Shown here in pieces: positions 44,480 through 52,414 of a stretch of 64,000 bases of DNA. A program made the translations under genes and the position numbers. The DNA lies in assembly GCF_000025965.1 (NCBI RefSeq), contig NC_006513.1:3658001-3722000 (forward strand). The letters are read 5' to 3'. Position 1 is the first letter of the stretch; each line of letters begins with the position of its first letter. This DNA is from Aromatoleum aromaticum EbN1. GTDB lineage: Bacteria > Pseudomonadota > Gammaproteobacteria > Burkholderiales > Rhodocyclaceae. A model generated the notes under the pieces. It searched no databases, was not told the DNA's origin, and worked only from the letters and a program-made list of their open reading frames with translations.

Positions 44480-44803
44480 ATGACAGCTCCTGCGTCTCTT
44501 CCCGATGTCGAATCCGTGCGCACACTGTTGCGCCGTGTCATCGATCCTGAAGTCGGGGTCAATATCGTCGATCTCGGGCTCGTCTACCGCATCGACGTGT
44601 CGGCCGAAGAAGTCCTCATCGAGATGACAATGACTTCGCCTGCCTGCCCGATGGGAGACATGATCATGGACGATATCGATGCCGTTCTCGATGCCGCGTT
44701 GCCAGAAAACCTGCGGGTGGTCGTAAAAATGGTGTGGGACCCGCCGTGGAATCCGGGAATGATGAATGCGGAAGCACGCGAGCATTTCGGCTGGGAAAAG
44801 TGA
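44480..44803 (+). CDS. DUF59/MIP18-family metal-sulfur cluster assembly factor
   Basis: A 107-aa protein of the PaaD/SufT-like family that assists Fe-S cluster or metal-site maturation. The conserved LRRVIDPEVGVNIVDLGLVY and the TSPACPMGD cysteine loop (Cys near residue 56) are present. ATG 44480 is used; GTG 44471 in frame is possible. It lies ~120 bp upstream of an NnrS-like gene on the same strand, so it may support proteins for nitrogen-oxide handling. Confidence 0.86.
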   Translation: MTAPASLPDVESVRTLLRRVIDPEVGVNIVDLGLVYRIDVSAEEVLIEMTMTSPACPMGDMIMDDIDAVLDAALPENLRVVVKMVWDPPWNPGMMNAEAREHFGWEK

Positions 44804-44925
44804 GCATTTCCCGAAGGATTGTGTAGTAGAGATCTTGCAGGCGGAAGGCGAAGCGCAGGCTTGCCTTCCCGGCCCGGCATGCCGGCGTGCTCCCGGCATC
44901 GCCCGAAAAAATAACCAGGTTCCCG

Positions 44926-46014
44926 ATGATGCAGGATTTACGCCCGCCCGCGCGTCTTCCATTACTCGTGCTCGGAATGCTTTCGCTGGTCGGAGGCGTC
45001 CTGGCGGGGCTGTCGCGGCTGGCGCTCGACATGCCGGTTTTTGCCGCGACCCAGGCCGGCCTGCACGGCGCACTGATGATCGCCGCGTTTTTCGGTACGG
45101 TGATCAGCCTCGAGCGCGCGGTCGCTCTGGCAAGAATGTGGGCCTACCTCGCACCGGCGTGTGCCGGCGCGGGCGGATTGGCCCTTCTCGCCGGAGCGCC
45201 CACGCTGCTTGCGCAGGTGTTTTTCGTTGCGGCTGCGTTGATACTCGTCCTCGGCAGCGTTCAGGTGATGCGGCGCCAGACGGTGTTGTTTACCGTGGTG
45301 CTGGCGGTGGGAGCGCTGTGCTGGCTGGTCGGCAATCTGGCGTGGCTGATCGAAAACAATGTTCAGGCCGCAGTGCCGTGGTGGCTGGGATTCCTGGTGC
45401 TGACGATCGCCGGCGAACGCCTGGAACTGACACGTTTCCTGCCGTCGCGGCCTGCGGCGGCTCCGCTTTTCAGCGTCGCAGTCGCAGTCGTGCTGGGGGG
45501 AGCCGCGACGTCGTTGTGGCGCGAGGAGACCGGTCTGGCGATCTTTGCCGGCGGACTGCTTTTTCTGGCCGCGTGGTTGCTGCGCTACGACATCGCGCGT
45601 CACAATGCCCGCCAGAAGGGGCTCACACGCTTCATCGCGATCTGTCTGCTGTCGGGTTATGCGTGGCTCGCAGTGGGAGCCCTGTTGGGACTGGGGAACA
45701 GCTTCGCGCCAGGTGCTGCGATGCGCGACGCCGCACTCCATGCGATCACACTCGGGTTCGTGTTTGCCATGGTGTTCGGCCACGCACCGATCATTTTCCC
45801 CGCGATTGCGAGAGTGAAGCTTCCGTACCACCCGGTGTTTTACCTGCCGCTCGCCGCGCTGCACGTATCGCTCGCGACCCGCATCATCGGAAGCGCGGGA
45901 GAGTGGTACGCGCTGCGGCAACTGGGGGCGGTGCTGAATGGCGTCGCGTTGCTGCTGTTCATCGTGACGATGGTCACGAGCGTGCTTCGCGGACGAAAGC
46001 GGGGCAGAGTGTAA
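44926..46014 (+). CDS. NnrS-like polytopic membrane protein
   Basis: A 362-aa protein with 10-12 hydrophobic segments. The stretch HAITLGFVFAMVFGHAPIIF followed by PAIARVKLPYHPVFYLPLAA, plus several membrane His residues, matches the NnrS family, which binds heme and copper and protects denitrifiers against nitrosative stress. It is somewhat shorter than typical NnrS (~390-400 aa). ATG 44926 is used; another ATG follows directly. Proximity to nos/nar genes supports this reading. No FNR box was found immediately upstream. Confidence 0.72.
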   Translation: MMQDLRPPARLPLLVLGMLSLVGGVLAGLSRLALDMPVFAATQAGLHGALMIAAFFGTVISLERAVALARMWAYLAPACAGAGGLALLAGAPTLLAQVFFVAAALILVLGSVQVMRRQTVLFTVVLAVGALCWLVGNLAWLIENNVQAAVPWWLGFLVLTIAGERLELTRFLPSRPAAAPLFSVAVAVVLGGAATSLWREETGLAIFAGGLLFLAAWLLRYDIARHNARQKGLTRFIAICLLSGYAWLAVGALLGLGNSFAPGAAMRDAALHAITLGFVFAMVFGHAPIIFPAIARVKLPYHPVFYLPLAALHVSLATRIIGSAGEWYALRQLGAVLNGVALLLFIVTMVTSVLRGRKRGRV

Positions 46015-46103
46015 GGCTCCAGGCCCGGTGGGGAGGTGAGGGGCGAAGTTTCAGGGCCCCTCCGGGGCGGCCTCCAGCCGCGGAGAATCGAACGGTGGGC
46101 CGA

Positions 46104-46865
46104 TCAGGGGGGCGTCGGCGTCCCCGTTGGGAAGACCTTGCGATAGATCGACTCGCTGGCGTAAGCCATCACGGGAAGAGTTACCGGCAGGAGCAGGGGG
46201 ATCACGATTGACAGCATGATTGTCGCTGCGAGGATTAACCCCCACAGCATGTTCGTAAAAAAGCTGTGGAAAACCGCGCGTACGCTCGCATTGACCGCAA
46301 CGACGAGGCCCGCACGGCGCTCGATCAACAGTGGTACCGCGTACGCGGTGACGAAAAACACGATCAGCGCGAAAAATCCTCCCGCAATCGATACCCCAAG
46401 ATGAAACCGCAGCACGGCACCCGACAGCGGAAGCAGCAGACTCCAGTCGGAGTTGCTGTCACCGACCATGAAACTATAGAGGATGCCGGCGTCGGTCATC
46501 CAGATCGCGAACACGAAACCGCAGACCAGCATCAAGCCCCAGAGATCCCGCGGGGTATTCACAAAGCCGGCGGCGACGTCTCGAATCCCGGGCTTGCGGC
46601 CCCTGCGGCACACTCTTGAAATCGCAAAAAATCCGGCGAGCAGGCCTGGTGCGATGAGCATGAATCCGCCGATAAGCGGTAGTCCCATAGGGCCGAACCC
46701 GAGACTCACCAGCGCGCCCAGCAGACCGACGCCCGCAAGCATGAAAGTTCCGGCGTACACCACGCTGATCAGCGGTGCCGACAGGAATACGCGCAAACCT
46801 TCGCTCACGGCTGTGGCGATTTGCACGGGCCGGATATGCTGTGGTTGCGGGCGGGTAACGTTCAT
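46104..46865 (-). CDS. DUF2189 integral membrane protein
   Basis: A 253-aa protein with about six membrane segments. The N-terminal EGLRVFLSAPLISVVYAGTF and the middle PLLIERRAGLVVAVNASVRA fit the DUF2189 family as I know it (often near cytochrome oxidase or denitrification genes; function unknown). It is divergent from the cytochrome c gene. A weaker FNR-like half-site pair, TTGAT-GTGT-ATCGT on the minus strand (46922-46935), lies ~57 bp upstream of its start. Confidence 0.82.
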   Translation of the reverse strand: MNVTRPQPQHIRPVQIATAVSEGLRVFLSAPLISVVYAGTFMLAGVGLLGALVSLGFGPMGLPLIGGFMLIAPGLLAGFFAISRVCRRGRKPGIRDVAAGFVNTPRDLWGLMLVCGFVFAIWMTDAGILYSFMVGDSNSDWSLLLPLSGAVLRFHLGVSIAGGFFALIVFFVTAYAVPLLIERRAGLVVAVNASVRAVFHSFFTNMLWGLILAATIMLSIVIPLLLPVTLPVMAYASESIYRKVFPTGTPTPP

Positions 46866-47007
46866 CCGGAAGGCTCACAACGATTCAGGATCAATTTTGC
46901 TCCGACGCGCCTTTTCACTCCACGATACACATCAATTGCGCGAACGGATGGGAAAAGTTGTAGGGTCACGAGGCCCCGAGTCGAGTGCCTGAGTAGAATT
47001 TTCCGAC

Positions 47008-47021
47008 TTGATTTACATCAA
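47008..47021. promoter_or_regulatory. FNR/DNR (CRP-FNR family) box
   Basis: TTGATTTACATCAA matches the consensus TTGAT-N4-ATCAA at all ten defined positions. It lies 86 bp upstream of the cytochrome c start, placing a transcript start about 40 bp downstream of the box, as for class II activation. Expression under low oxygen or NO is therefore likely. Confidence 0.85.
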
Positions 47022-47106
47022 CTTGGGGGGCATACGTACACGATAGGATCCGTAGTTTTCATTCGGGGTAATGCAAATACTCATCCCCATATAACAGGAG
47101 ATCATA

Positions 47107-47589
47107 ATGAAAAAATCTGCAGTGATTATTGCGGCATCGCTCGCCGCCCTTTTGTCTGCTTGCGGAGAGAAGGAAAGCGACGTTCCTGCAGCTCCCGCGA
47201 CGACTCCCGCCCCGGCAGCCCCCGAGGCCCCGGCGACCCCGCCCGCGTCGGAAGCTCCGGCAGCCCCTGCAGCACCGGCCACTTCCGAAGCGCCCGCAGC
47301 AGCGCCGACCGCCCCGGCTGCACCGGCCGCGTCCGCAGCAGACGGAGCCAAGGTCTTTAACAAGACGTGTTCGCTGTGCCATGCAGCAGGTGTCGCCGGC
47401 GCACCGAAGCCGGGCGACAAGGCCGACTGGGGCCCACGTATCGCCCAAGGCAAGGACATCCTTTACAAGCACGCGCTCGAAGGGTTCACCGGTTCGAAAG
47501 GCATGATGCCCCCGCGTGGTGGTGGTGCTTCGCTGACCGACGAGGAAGTCAAGGCGGCCGTCGATTACATGGTTGGAAAGTCGAGCTGA
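47107..47589 (+). CDS. Lipoprotein c-type cytochrome with Ala/Pro-rich tether
   Basis: A 160-aa monoheme cytochrome c (c5-like). A lipoprotein signal ends in LLSAC (lipid-modified Cys19), followed by a ~55-residue Ala/Pro-rich tether (26-77). A class I heme domain has CSLCH (residues 88-92) and a Met ligand in GMMPPRGGG (133/134). AGGAGATC precedes ATG 47107. The perfect FNR/DNR box upstream and location opposite the nos operon suggest electron transfer to a periplasmic denitrification enzyme such as NosZ. A strong intrinsic terminator follows. Confidence 0.9.
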   Translation: MKKSAVIIAASLAALLSACGEKESDVPAAPATTPAPAAPEAPATPPASEAPAAPAAPATSEAPAAAPTAPAAPAASAADGAKVFNKTCSLCHAAGVAGAPKPGDKADWGPRIAQGKDILYKHALEGFTGSKGMMPPRGGGASLTDEEVKAAVDYMVGKSS

Positions 47590-47643
47590 TTTCGACGGCG
47601 ACTGACGGTCGTCGCCTCCTCGGGGGCGACCGGCAGCAAATGA

Positions 47644-47671
47644 GGGGCGATCCAATCGCCCCTTTTTTTTT
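47644..47671 (+). terminator. Intrinsic terminator after cytochrome c gene
   Basis: Perfect 8-bp stem GGGGCGAT / ATCGCCCC with a CCA loop, followed immediately by nine T residues: a textbook rho-independent terminator for the plus strand. Confidence 0.92.
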
Positions 47672-47724
47672 GGGGTGGAGCTGCAGCCGCGGCGTACGTT
47701 CGCTCCCGCAGTCGCTCGCACCGG

Positions 47725-48090
47725 TCAGGCTTCGCTCTCGATCCCCAGCATCGGATTGTCGAGCAGCGCATGAATCAACTGCGCAACGTTGTCGGCGGGA
47801 GTCTGGTCGGGACGGGTCACCGGATCGGCATGCGCCCGGCCGTCGGCATCGTGAAGGTGGTTCGGAAAAGTTGCCAGATCGCGGTGCAGCGGGGCGGTGT
47901 CGATCCCGGCTTCGGCGTCGCCCTGTGTCCAGCGCAGTGAATAGGCGTCGGGCGCAGCGTAACGGACGGTCAGCGTGACGCCGTTTTCGAGCGTCGCGAT
48001 CAATGCGTCCTGTTTCTGCTCGATGGGCACTGCAAGGCGTTCTCCGAAGCGCTTTTCGATGGTTGCCGCAAGTTCGATGTGCAGGCTCAT
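47725..48090 (-). CDS. Small TumE-like protein at the end of the nos operon
   Basis: A 121-aa protein. The central YSLRWTQGDAEAGIDTAPLH then FPNHLHDADG resembles the TumE (DUF6516) toxin-family pattern of an acidic beta region followed by a His-rich FPxHxH loop; resemblance is from memory and moderate. ATG 48090 (MSLHIELA) overlaps the stop of the previous small gene (ATGA). It is the last gene of a run coupled back to nosL. It could be a toxin-antitoxin component or a metal-handling accessory protein. Confidence 0.6.
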   Translation of the reverse strand: MSLHIELAATIEKRFGERLAVPIEQKQDALIATLENGVTLTVRYAAPDAYSLRWTQGDAEAGIDTAPLHRDLATFPNHLHDADGRAHADPVTRPDQTPADNVAQLIHALLDNPMLGIESEA

Positions 48091-48359
48091 TTGCGACCGA
48101 TCTCCTTCAGGCATTCGGCGAGCATCGCGCGTACGGTCTCTCGCGTGTCGGAGAGGATGCGCGCACTGAGGTAGTGTTCGTAGGCGGGGTGTTCGGGAAC
48201 GGCGCTGGTGTAGATCTGCTCGAGCAGTGCGATTTCGTCCGCCACGCCGTAGCTTTTCAGGATCGCGTCGCGGTTCTCGCGCAGTTCGTAGATCAGGCGC
48301 GAGAGCTGTTCGAGCTGGATCGCATCTTCAGGTTCGAAGTCGTTGTAGAAATTGGCCAT
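48087..48359 (-). CDS. Small acidic helical protein coupled to nosL
   Basis: A 90-aa protein (MANFYNDFEPEDAIQL...) that is acidic and mostly helical, with no recognised domain or signal peptide. ATG 48359 lies two bases after the nosL stop, with AAGG at nine bases; a GTG at 48365 overlapping that stop is also possible. Its own stop overlaps the next gene. The tight coupling on both sides suggests a functional link to the nos genes or a small protein pair that hitchhikes on the operon. Confidence 0.65.
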   Translation of the reverse strand: MANFYNDFEPEDAIQLEQLSRLIYELRENRDAILKSYGVADEIALLEQIYTSAVPEHPAYEHYLSARILSDTRETVRAMLAECLKEIGRK

Positions 48360-48361
48360 GG

Positions 48362-48919
48362 TCACATACCTTGATCATGGAGCACGCCGCCGTCCAGTAC
48401 TGCCATGGCAGGCGTGACGTCGGCAAATGCGACGACCTTGCCGCCATGCTCCGTGGCGAATTTCTGCGCGTCCCCTTCGAGGGCGAACGAAGCGATCGTC
48501 GGCCCCATCGAGCCGTGCCGCGAACTGCCGTGGACGTACCAGGCGGCTTTCGCGTCGATCCAGTTGTCGCGCGGTTCGGCCCAGTCGGCTTTGCCCATGT
48601 CCTGGACAAACAGGGTGCGCACCTGCCTCACCTGCTCGGGCTTGAAGTAGATCGCGAACATTTCGACGGTGTCACAGAAGAAATCGGGTTCGGCGCGGTC
48701 GGCGTAGTGAATCTGCGCTTTCGGGCCCGGGTAGTCGGCGAGCAGCATGCCGTCGAGCGTGCAGGAGGTGCTGCGGTCGATCTCGACCGGGACGAGCGCG
48801 GCAGGCCCGTCGGTTTTTCCGCACGCGGCGAGCAGCGTCGCGGCGAAACAGACAACGAGCAGGTGGCGTACGAGCGAGCTGCGTAGCGGATTGGCGGAGG
48901 GGCGTCTTTGCGCGTTCAT
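48362..48919 (-). CDS. nosL: NosL copper chaperone lipoprotein
   Basis: Outer-membrane-facing lipoprotein (185 aa) that delivers Cu(I) for assembly of the NosZ CuZ centre. The lipobox is LLAAC (after VVCFAAT), the Cu-binding motif is CTLDGM, and HGSSRHGSMGPTIASF is a conserved NosL stretch. ATG 48919 overlaps the nosY stop (ATGA). It is the last canonical gene of nosZ-R-orf-D-F-Y-L. Confidence 0.92.
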   Translation of the reverse strand: MNAQRRPSANPLRSSLVRHLLVVCFAATLLAACGKTDGPAALVPVEIDRSTSCTLDGMLLADYPGPKAQIHYADRAEPDFFCDTVEMFAIYFKPEQVRQVRTLFVQDMGKADWAEPRDNWIDAKAAWYVHGSSRHGSMGPTIASFALEGDAQKFATEHGGKVVAFADVTPAMAVLDGGVLHDQGM

Positions 48920-49731
48920 TTGCGAAATCTCCAGGTGGCGACAGCGAGCGGTGTCACGATCCATGCCAGCATCACCAAGCCGAGCAGCCAGGGCTCTGCG
49001 AGCGTGCGGGGGAAAACGGTGGCGAGCCCGTACAGCGTGCGGACGTCGTCGAGCGTGAAGATGTTGAGGATGCGGAACACGTCGGCGGGGTTGAGCAGCA
49101 GCAGGTAGGGAAAAATCTGGCCGCCGTAGCTGCCCCCAGTGACGACCAGCGCGCCGAGCAGCAGCAGGTCGAACACCAGCACGAAAAAGAACCAGGCCGC
49201 GATCGCCAGGCCGGAAGCACGCGTACGGTCGGCAGCGAACACCGACAGCATCACCGCGATGCTCAGGAAAGCCATTCCGAGCAGCACCGAGCTCGCCATG
49301 AAGCCGAAGTAGTGGAACAGCGCTGGGAGGTCCAGTTGCGCCGCGAGCACGACGGCGACGAGGCCGAAGCCGGCAATCGTCGAGAAAGCGAGCGCCGCCG
49401 CGAGGCCGAGATATTTGCCGAGCAACAGCTCGAAGCGGGTGATCGGCATCGACAGCAGCAGGTCGAGCGAACCGCGCTCGCGCTCGCCGACGATCGCATC
49501 GAAGCCGAGCACCAGCGCGATCAGCGGGATCAGGTAGATCACGAGGCTCACGAGGCTCGCAATCGTCACGCCGATCGAACGAAACCCGACCGCGCCCTGC
49601 TGCGCACCGCCGAAATATGCGATCACCAGCGCGAACACCGTGAACACGAGCGCCACCGCGAGCACCCAGCGATTGCGGATGCGGTCCCAGAATTCCTTGC
49701 CGGCGATCGTGCCGATCTGTCGCAATTCCAT
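48916..49731 (-). CDS. nosY: NosY ABC transporter permease
   Basis: Inner-membrane permease (271 aa, six membrane segments) of the NosDFY complex needed for NosZ copper-site maturation. The ABC-2 features include RIRNRWVLAVALVFTVFALV and VGERERGSLDLLLSMPITR. ATG 49731 (MELRQIGTIAGKEF) starts four bases beyond the nosF stop (49736-49738). The stop overlaps nosL. Confidence 0.93.
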   Translation of the reverse strand: MELRQIGTIAGKEFWDRIRNRWVLAVALVFTVFALVIAYFGGAQQGAVGFRSIGVTIASLVSLVIYLIPLIALVLGFDAIVGERERGSLDLLLSMPITRFELLLGKYLGLAAALAFSTIAGFGLVAVVLAAQLDLPALFHYFGFMASSVLLGMAFLSIAVMLSVFAADRTRASGLAIAAWFFFVLVFDLLLLGALVVTGGSYGGQIFPYLLLLNPADVFRILNIFTLDDVRTLYGLATVFPRTLAEPWLLGLVMLAWIVTPLAVATWRFRK

Positions 49732-49735
49732 ATGA

Positions 49736-50686
49736 TCAATCCGAAAAACCGAAGAACACGTCCTCGAGCGACGGTTCGTGGACGTGAAGGTCGAGCACCT
49801 TGTCGCCGAGCGACGCGAGCGCCTGCAGCACGAGCATCTTTGCGTCGCGCCGGCATTGCACTGCGACGTGATCGTCGCGGGCTTCGACCGCGGTGACCGG
49901 CAGATGGCCCAACACCGTGCGGACGCATTCGAAATCGGCACGCGGCAGCCGCACCTGGAACCACAGCGGCAGATCCATCTTCTCGCGCAGCGTCTGCACC
50001 GTACCGATTGCCTGCACCTTGCCGGCCGCCATGATCGCCAGCCGATCGACCCGCTCCTGAATCTCGGCGAGGATGTGCGAAGTCAGGATCATCGTCACGC
50101 CGTCTGCCTTGAGGCCGCGCAGGATCAGGTAGAACTCACGGATCGCTTCGGGATCGAGGCCGTTGGTCGGCTCGTCGAGGAACAGGAGCTGCGGGCGGCC
50201 GAGCAGGGCCTGCGCGAAGCCGAGCCGCTGACGCATTCCTTTCGAGTATTCCCGGACGCGCCGCCCGGCCGCATGCGTGAGGCCGACGCGCTCGAGGACC
50301 GGGGCGCACTCGTTCGCCGGCACGCGCTTGAGGCGGGCGAAGAACCGCAGCGTCTCGATGCCGGTGAGGTTGTCGTAGAGCACGACGTTTTCCGGCAGAT
50401 AGCCGATCCTGCGCCGCACGGCGCGAAAGCCACCGCCGCTCACCGGCGCACCGTCGATGCGGATGTCGCCCGATGTCATCGGGACCAGTCCGAGCATCAT
50501 CTTGAACAGCGTGCTCTTGCCCGCGCCATTGTGACCGATCAGCCCGAACAGCTCGCCGCGGCCGACGTCGAGGTCGACGCCGTCCACAGCATGAATGGCA
50601 CCGTAATGCCTGGTCGCGCCGCGCACGGCGACCATCGCGGCCAGATCGGCGGCGCGCTCAGCGTGTGGCGGGGGAGTGCTTGTCAC
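49736..50686 (-). CDS. nosF: NosF ABC transporter ATP-binding protein
   Basis: ATPase of NosDFY (316 aa). Walker A is GHNGAGKST, the signature is YSKGMRQRLGFAQAL (SKGM in place of SGGQ, common in NosF), Walker B LLFLDEPTNGLD, and the H-loop is MILTSHILAEIQERVD. GTG 50686 has GGAG upstream and overlaps the nosD end by 29 bp; an internal ATG at 50635 is the alternative. It drives NosD-linked sulfur or copper delivery to NosZ. Confidence 0.93.
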   Translation of the reverse strand: MTSTPPPHAERAADLAAMVAVRGATRHYGAIHAVDGVDLDVGRGELFGLIGHNGAGKSTLFKMMLGLVPMTSGDIRIDGAPVSGGGFRAVRRRIGYLPENVVLYDNLTGIETLRFFARLKRVPANECAPVLERVGLTHAAGRRVREYSKGMRQRLGFAQALLGRPQLLFLDEPTNGLDPEAIREFYLILRGLKADGVTMILTSHILAEIQERVDRLAIMAAGKVQAIGTVQTLREKMDLPLWFQVRLPRADFECVRTVLGHLPVTAVEARDDHVAVQCRRDAKMLVLQALASLGDKVLDLHVHEPSLEDVFFGFSD

Positions 50687-51944
50687 GCCATTTGCTCCAG
50701 TTCTCGTGTTCTGGCCGCATGCGCGGCTTCGGGTCGACGATGCTCGGGGCGCGCAGCAGCGGGAACTGCTGGCCGACGAGCCGCAGCGTCTGAACTGCGG
50801 GGCTCGCGAGCAGAAGTTTCATCATCGGGTGTTGCCAGGACAAGCGATCGACCAGATCGTTGGCTTCGTATGGAACATCCCCGTGGCCATCGCCGTTGCG
50901 GTCCCAGCCAAGATAATTGCTCCAGTAATTGCCGTCCTTGACGCCCCACAATTCGTCGCGCGCCGCGACGTAGCGGACCTGTTCGCGATTCGTGATGAAG
51001 TCGTTGCTCTCGACCTGGTTGTGCTTCGATCCCGCCCACAGGTGCGTGCCGACGATGTTGTCGACGACGAGGTTGTTGCGCAGCACATTGAATTCAGCGT
51101 CGTAGATGAAGAAACCGCGCTGGTTGCCGGCGACGACGTTGCCTTCGACGACCGAGTCCTGCAGCGTGCGCAGCATGATGCCGTGGTCGGAATTGCCCCA
51201 CGCACGGTTGTTCCTGACGATCTGCCGGCGCGCCATCATCAGCGCGAGTCCACCGCGGTTGTGGTAGGACTCGTTGTCCTCCCAGCGGTTGTCGTTCGAA
51301 TTCATGTAATGCGTACCGTAGCGCACGTCGTGGATGCGATTACCGGTGAATTCCGCGTGATGGGAGACGTCGACATAGATGCCGTCGCGGACGAAGCTGA
51401 TGTGGTTGTTGCGGATTTTGGCCCCGGTCGTGTTGTAGAGCTGGATGCCGTTGCCGCGGCTCGCGGACCGGTAATCGCGCTTGCCGGTGATCACGTTCCC
51501 GTCGATCACGACGTCCTTGACGCCCTCGATCCACACTCCGAACAGGTTGTACGTGAGTTCGCAGTTACGCACCACCGCGCGCTCGGCGCCGGCTTTTATA
51601 TAGATGCCCGCGTTCTGTTCGCCCAGCTTGTCCCCGGAGTTCGATACGATGAGGCCTTCGATCGTCACGTCCGGCGCAGTGATGCGGATGACATCCCCGA
51701 TCCCGCCCGCATCGAGCGTGGGACGGTCGATGCCGCGCAGCGTGAGCGGCTTGTCGATCCGCACTCCGCCTGTGTAACGGCCGCGGGCGAGGGTGATCGT
51801 GTCGCCCGCTGCAGCGCGCTCGATCGCCGGCTGCAGCGGATCCCCAGGCTTGAGGTGCCAGGTTGCCGCGTGCGCCGAGCCGCCGAGGAATAGCGCGAGC
51901 AGTGCCAGCCGCGCGGCGGCGCGTGCTCCGAAAAGCAGCTTCAT
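50658..51944 (-). CDS. nosD: NosD periplasmic maturation protein
   Basis: A 428-aa periplasmic beta-helix (CASH-domain) protein acting with NosFY in building the CuZ cluster. A Sec signal peptide (ARLALLALFLGGSAHA) is followed by a mature start AATWHLKPGDPLQ and many beta-helix turns (for example NNHISFVRDGIYVDVSHH and NRWEDNESYHNRGGLALMMA). Near the C-terminus LWGVKDGNYWSNYLGWDRNG is strongly NosD-like. It is 16 bp downstream of the small membrane-protein gene. Confidence 0.94.
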   Translation of the reverse strand: MKLLFGARAAARLALLALFLGGSAHAATWHLKPGDPLQPAIERAAAGDTITLARGRYTGGVRIDKPLTLRGIDRPTLDAGGIGDVIRITAPDVTIEGLIVSNSGDKLGEQNAGIYIKAGAERAVVRNCELTYNLFGVWIEGVKDVVIDGNVITGKRDYRSASRGNGIQLYNTTGAKIRNNHISFVRDGIYVDVSHHAEFTGNRIHDVRYGTHYMNSNDNRWEDNESYHNRGGLALMMARRQIVRNNRAWGNSDHGIMLRTLQDSVVEGNVVAGNQRGFFIYDAEFNVLRNNLVVDNIVGTHLWAGSKHNQVESNDFITNREQVRYVAARDELWGVKDGNYWSNYLGWDRNGDGHGDVPYEANDLVDRLSWQHPMMKLLLASPAVQTLRLVGQQFPLLRAPSIVDPKPRMRPEHENWSKWRDKHSPATR

Positions 51945-51960
51945 CGCACCCTTGGCCGTG

Positions 51961-52389
51961 TCACAGTACCAGCAGGCCGAACGATTTCAGCGCAATGAAG
52001 AGAGCCGCACCGATCAGGAGGTTTTTGAAGCCGACGTAGCAGATCATGTCCATCGTGTTGGCGACGCGATAGCGCCGCCCCCACCACGGCCCTTCCTTGA
52101 CGTACGGCTTCGAGCCGAGGCGCACGATGACTTCGAACACGCTCCAGCCGAACCACCAGCCGATGACTGCACCAGCATGAAGCTGGCCCATCGCCGCGAG
52201 CACCCAGACGAGGCTGGCGGCAACTGCAATGGCCAAGCCGGCGGCGTGGACCGCCCGCTGCTGCTGGAAACCCGCACGGCTCCACGGCCAGAGGTGATCC
52301 CATATTTCTGCGGCAAGGTGACCGATCACGCCTTCGTGATCCGCGTAACGCGGCTTGGCGGGATCCGTCGGCATCGTCGGATTGATCAT
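51961..52389 (-). CDS. Uncharacterised membrane protein within nos operon
   Basis: A 142-aa protein with an acidic/His-containing cytoplasmic N-terminus (~1-50, including GHLAAEIWDHLWPW), two or three membrane helices (~52-80 and ~118-140) and a Gly/Lys/Trp loop GSKPYVKEGPWWGRRYR between them. I do not recognise the family. It lies between nosR (25 bp gap) and nosD (16 bp gap) on the same strand, so it is almost certainly part of the operon. Confidence 0.78.
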   Translation of the reverse strand: MINPTMPTDPAKPRYADHEGVIGHLAAEIWDHLWPWSRAGFQQQRAVHAAGLAIAVAASLVWVLAAMGQLHAGAVIGWWFGWSVFEVIVRLGSKPYVKEGPWWGRRYRVANTMDMICYVGFKNLLIGAALFIALKSFGLLVL

Positions 52390-52414
52390 TTCGACTCTCC
52401 AAATCCTGCAGCGA

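Noticed and set aside
47126-47340. Ala/Pro codon runs in the cytochrome c gene as a DNA tandem repeat
   Set aside because: The repeat is at the protein level (AAP-type tether) with varied codons; no exact DNA repeat unit was found.
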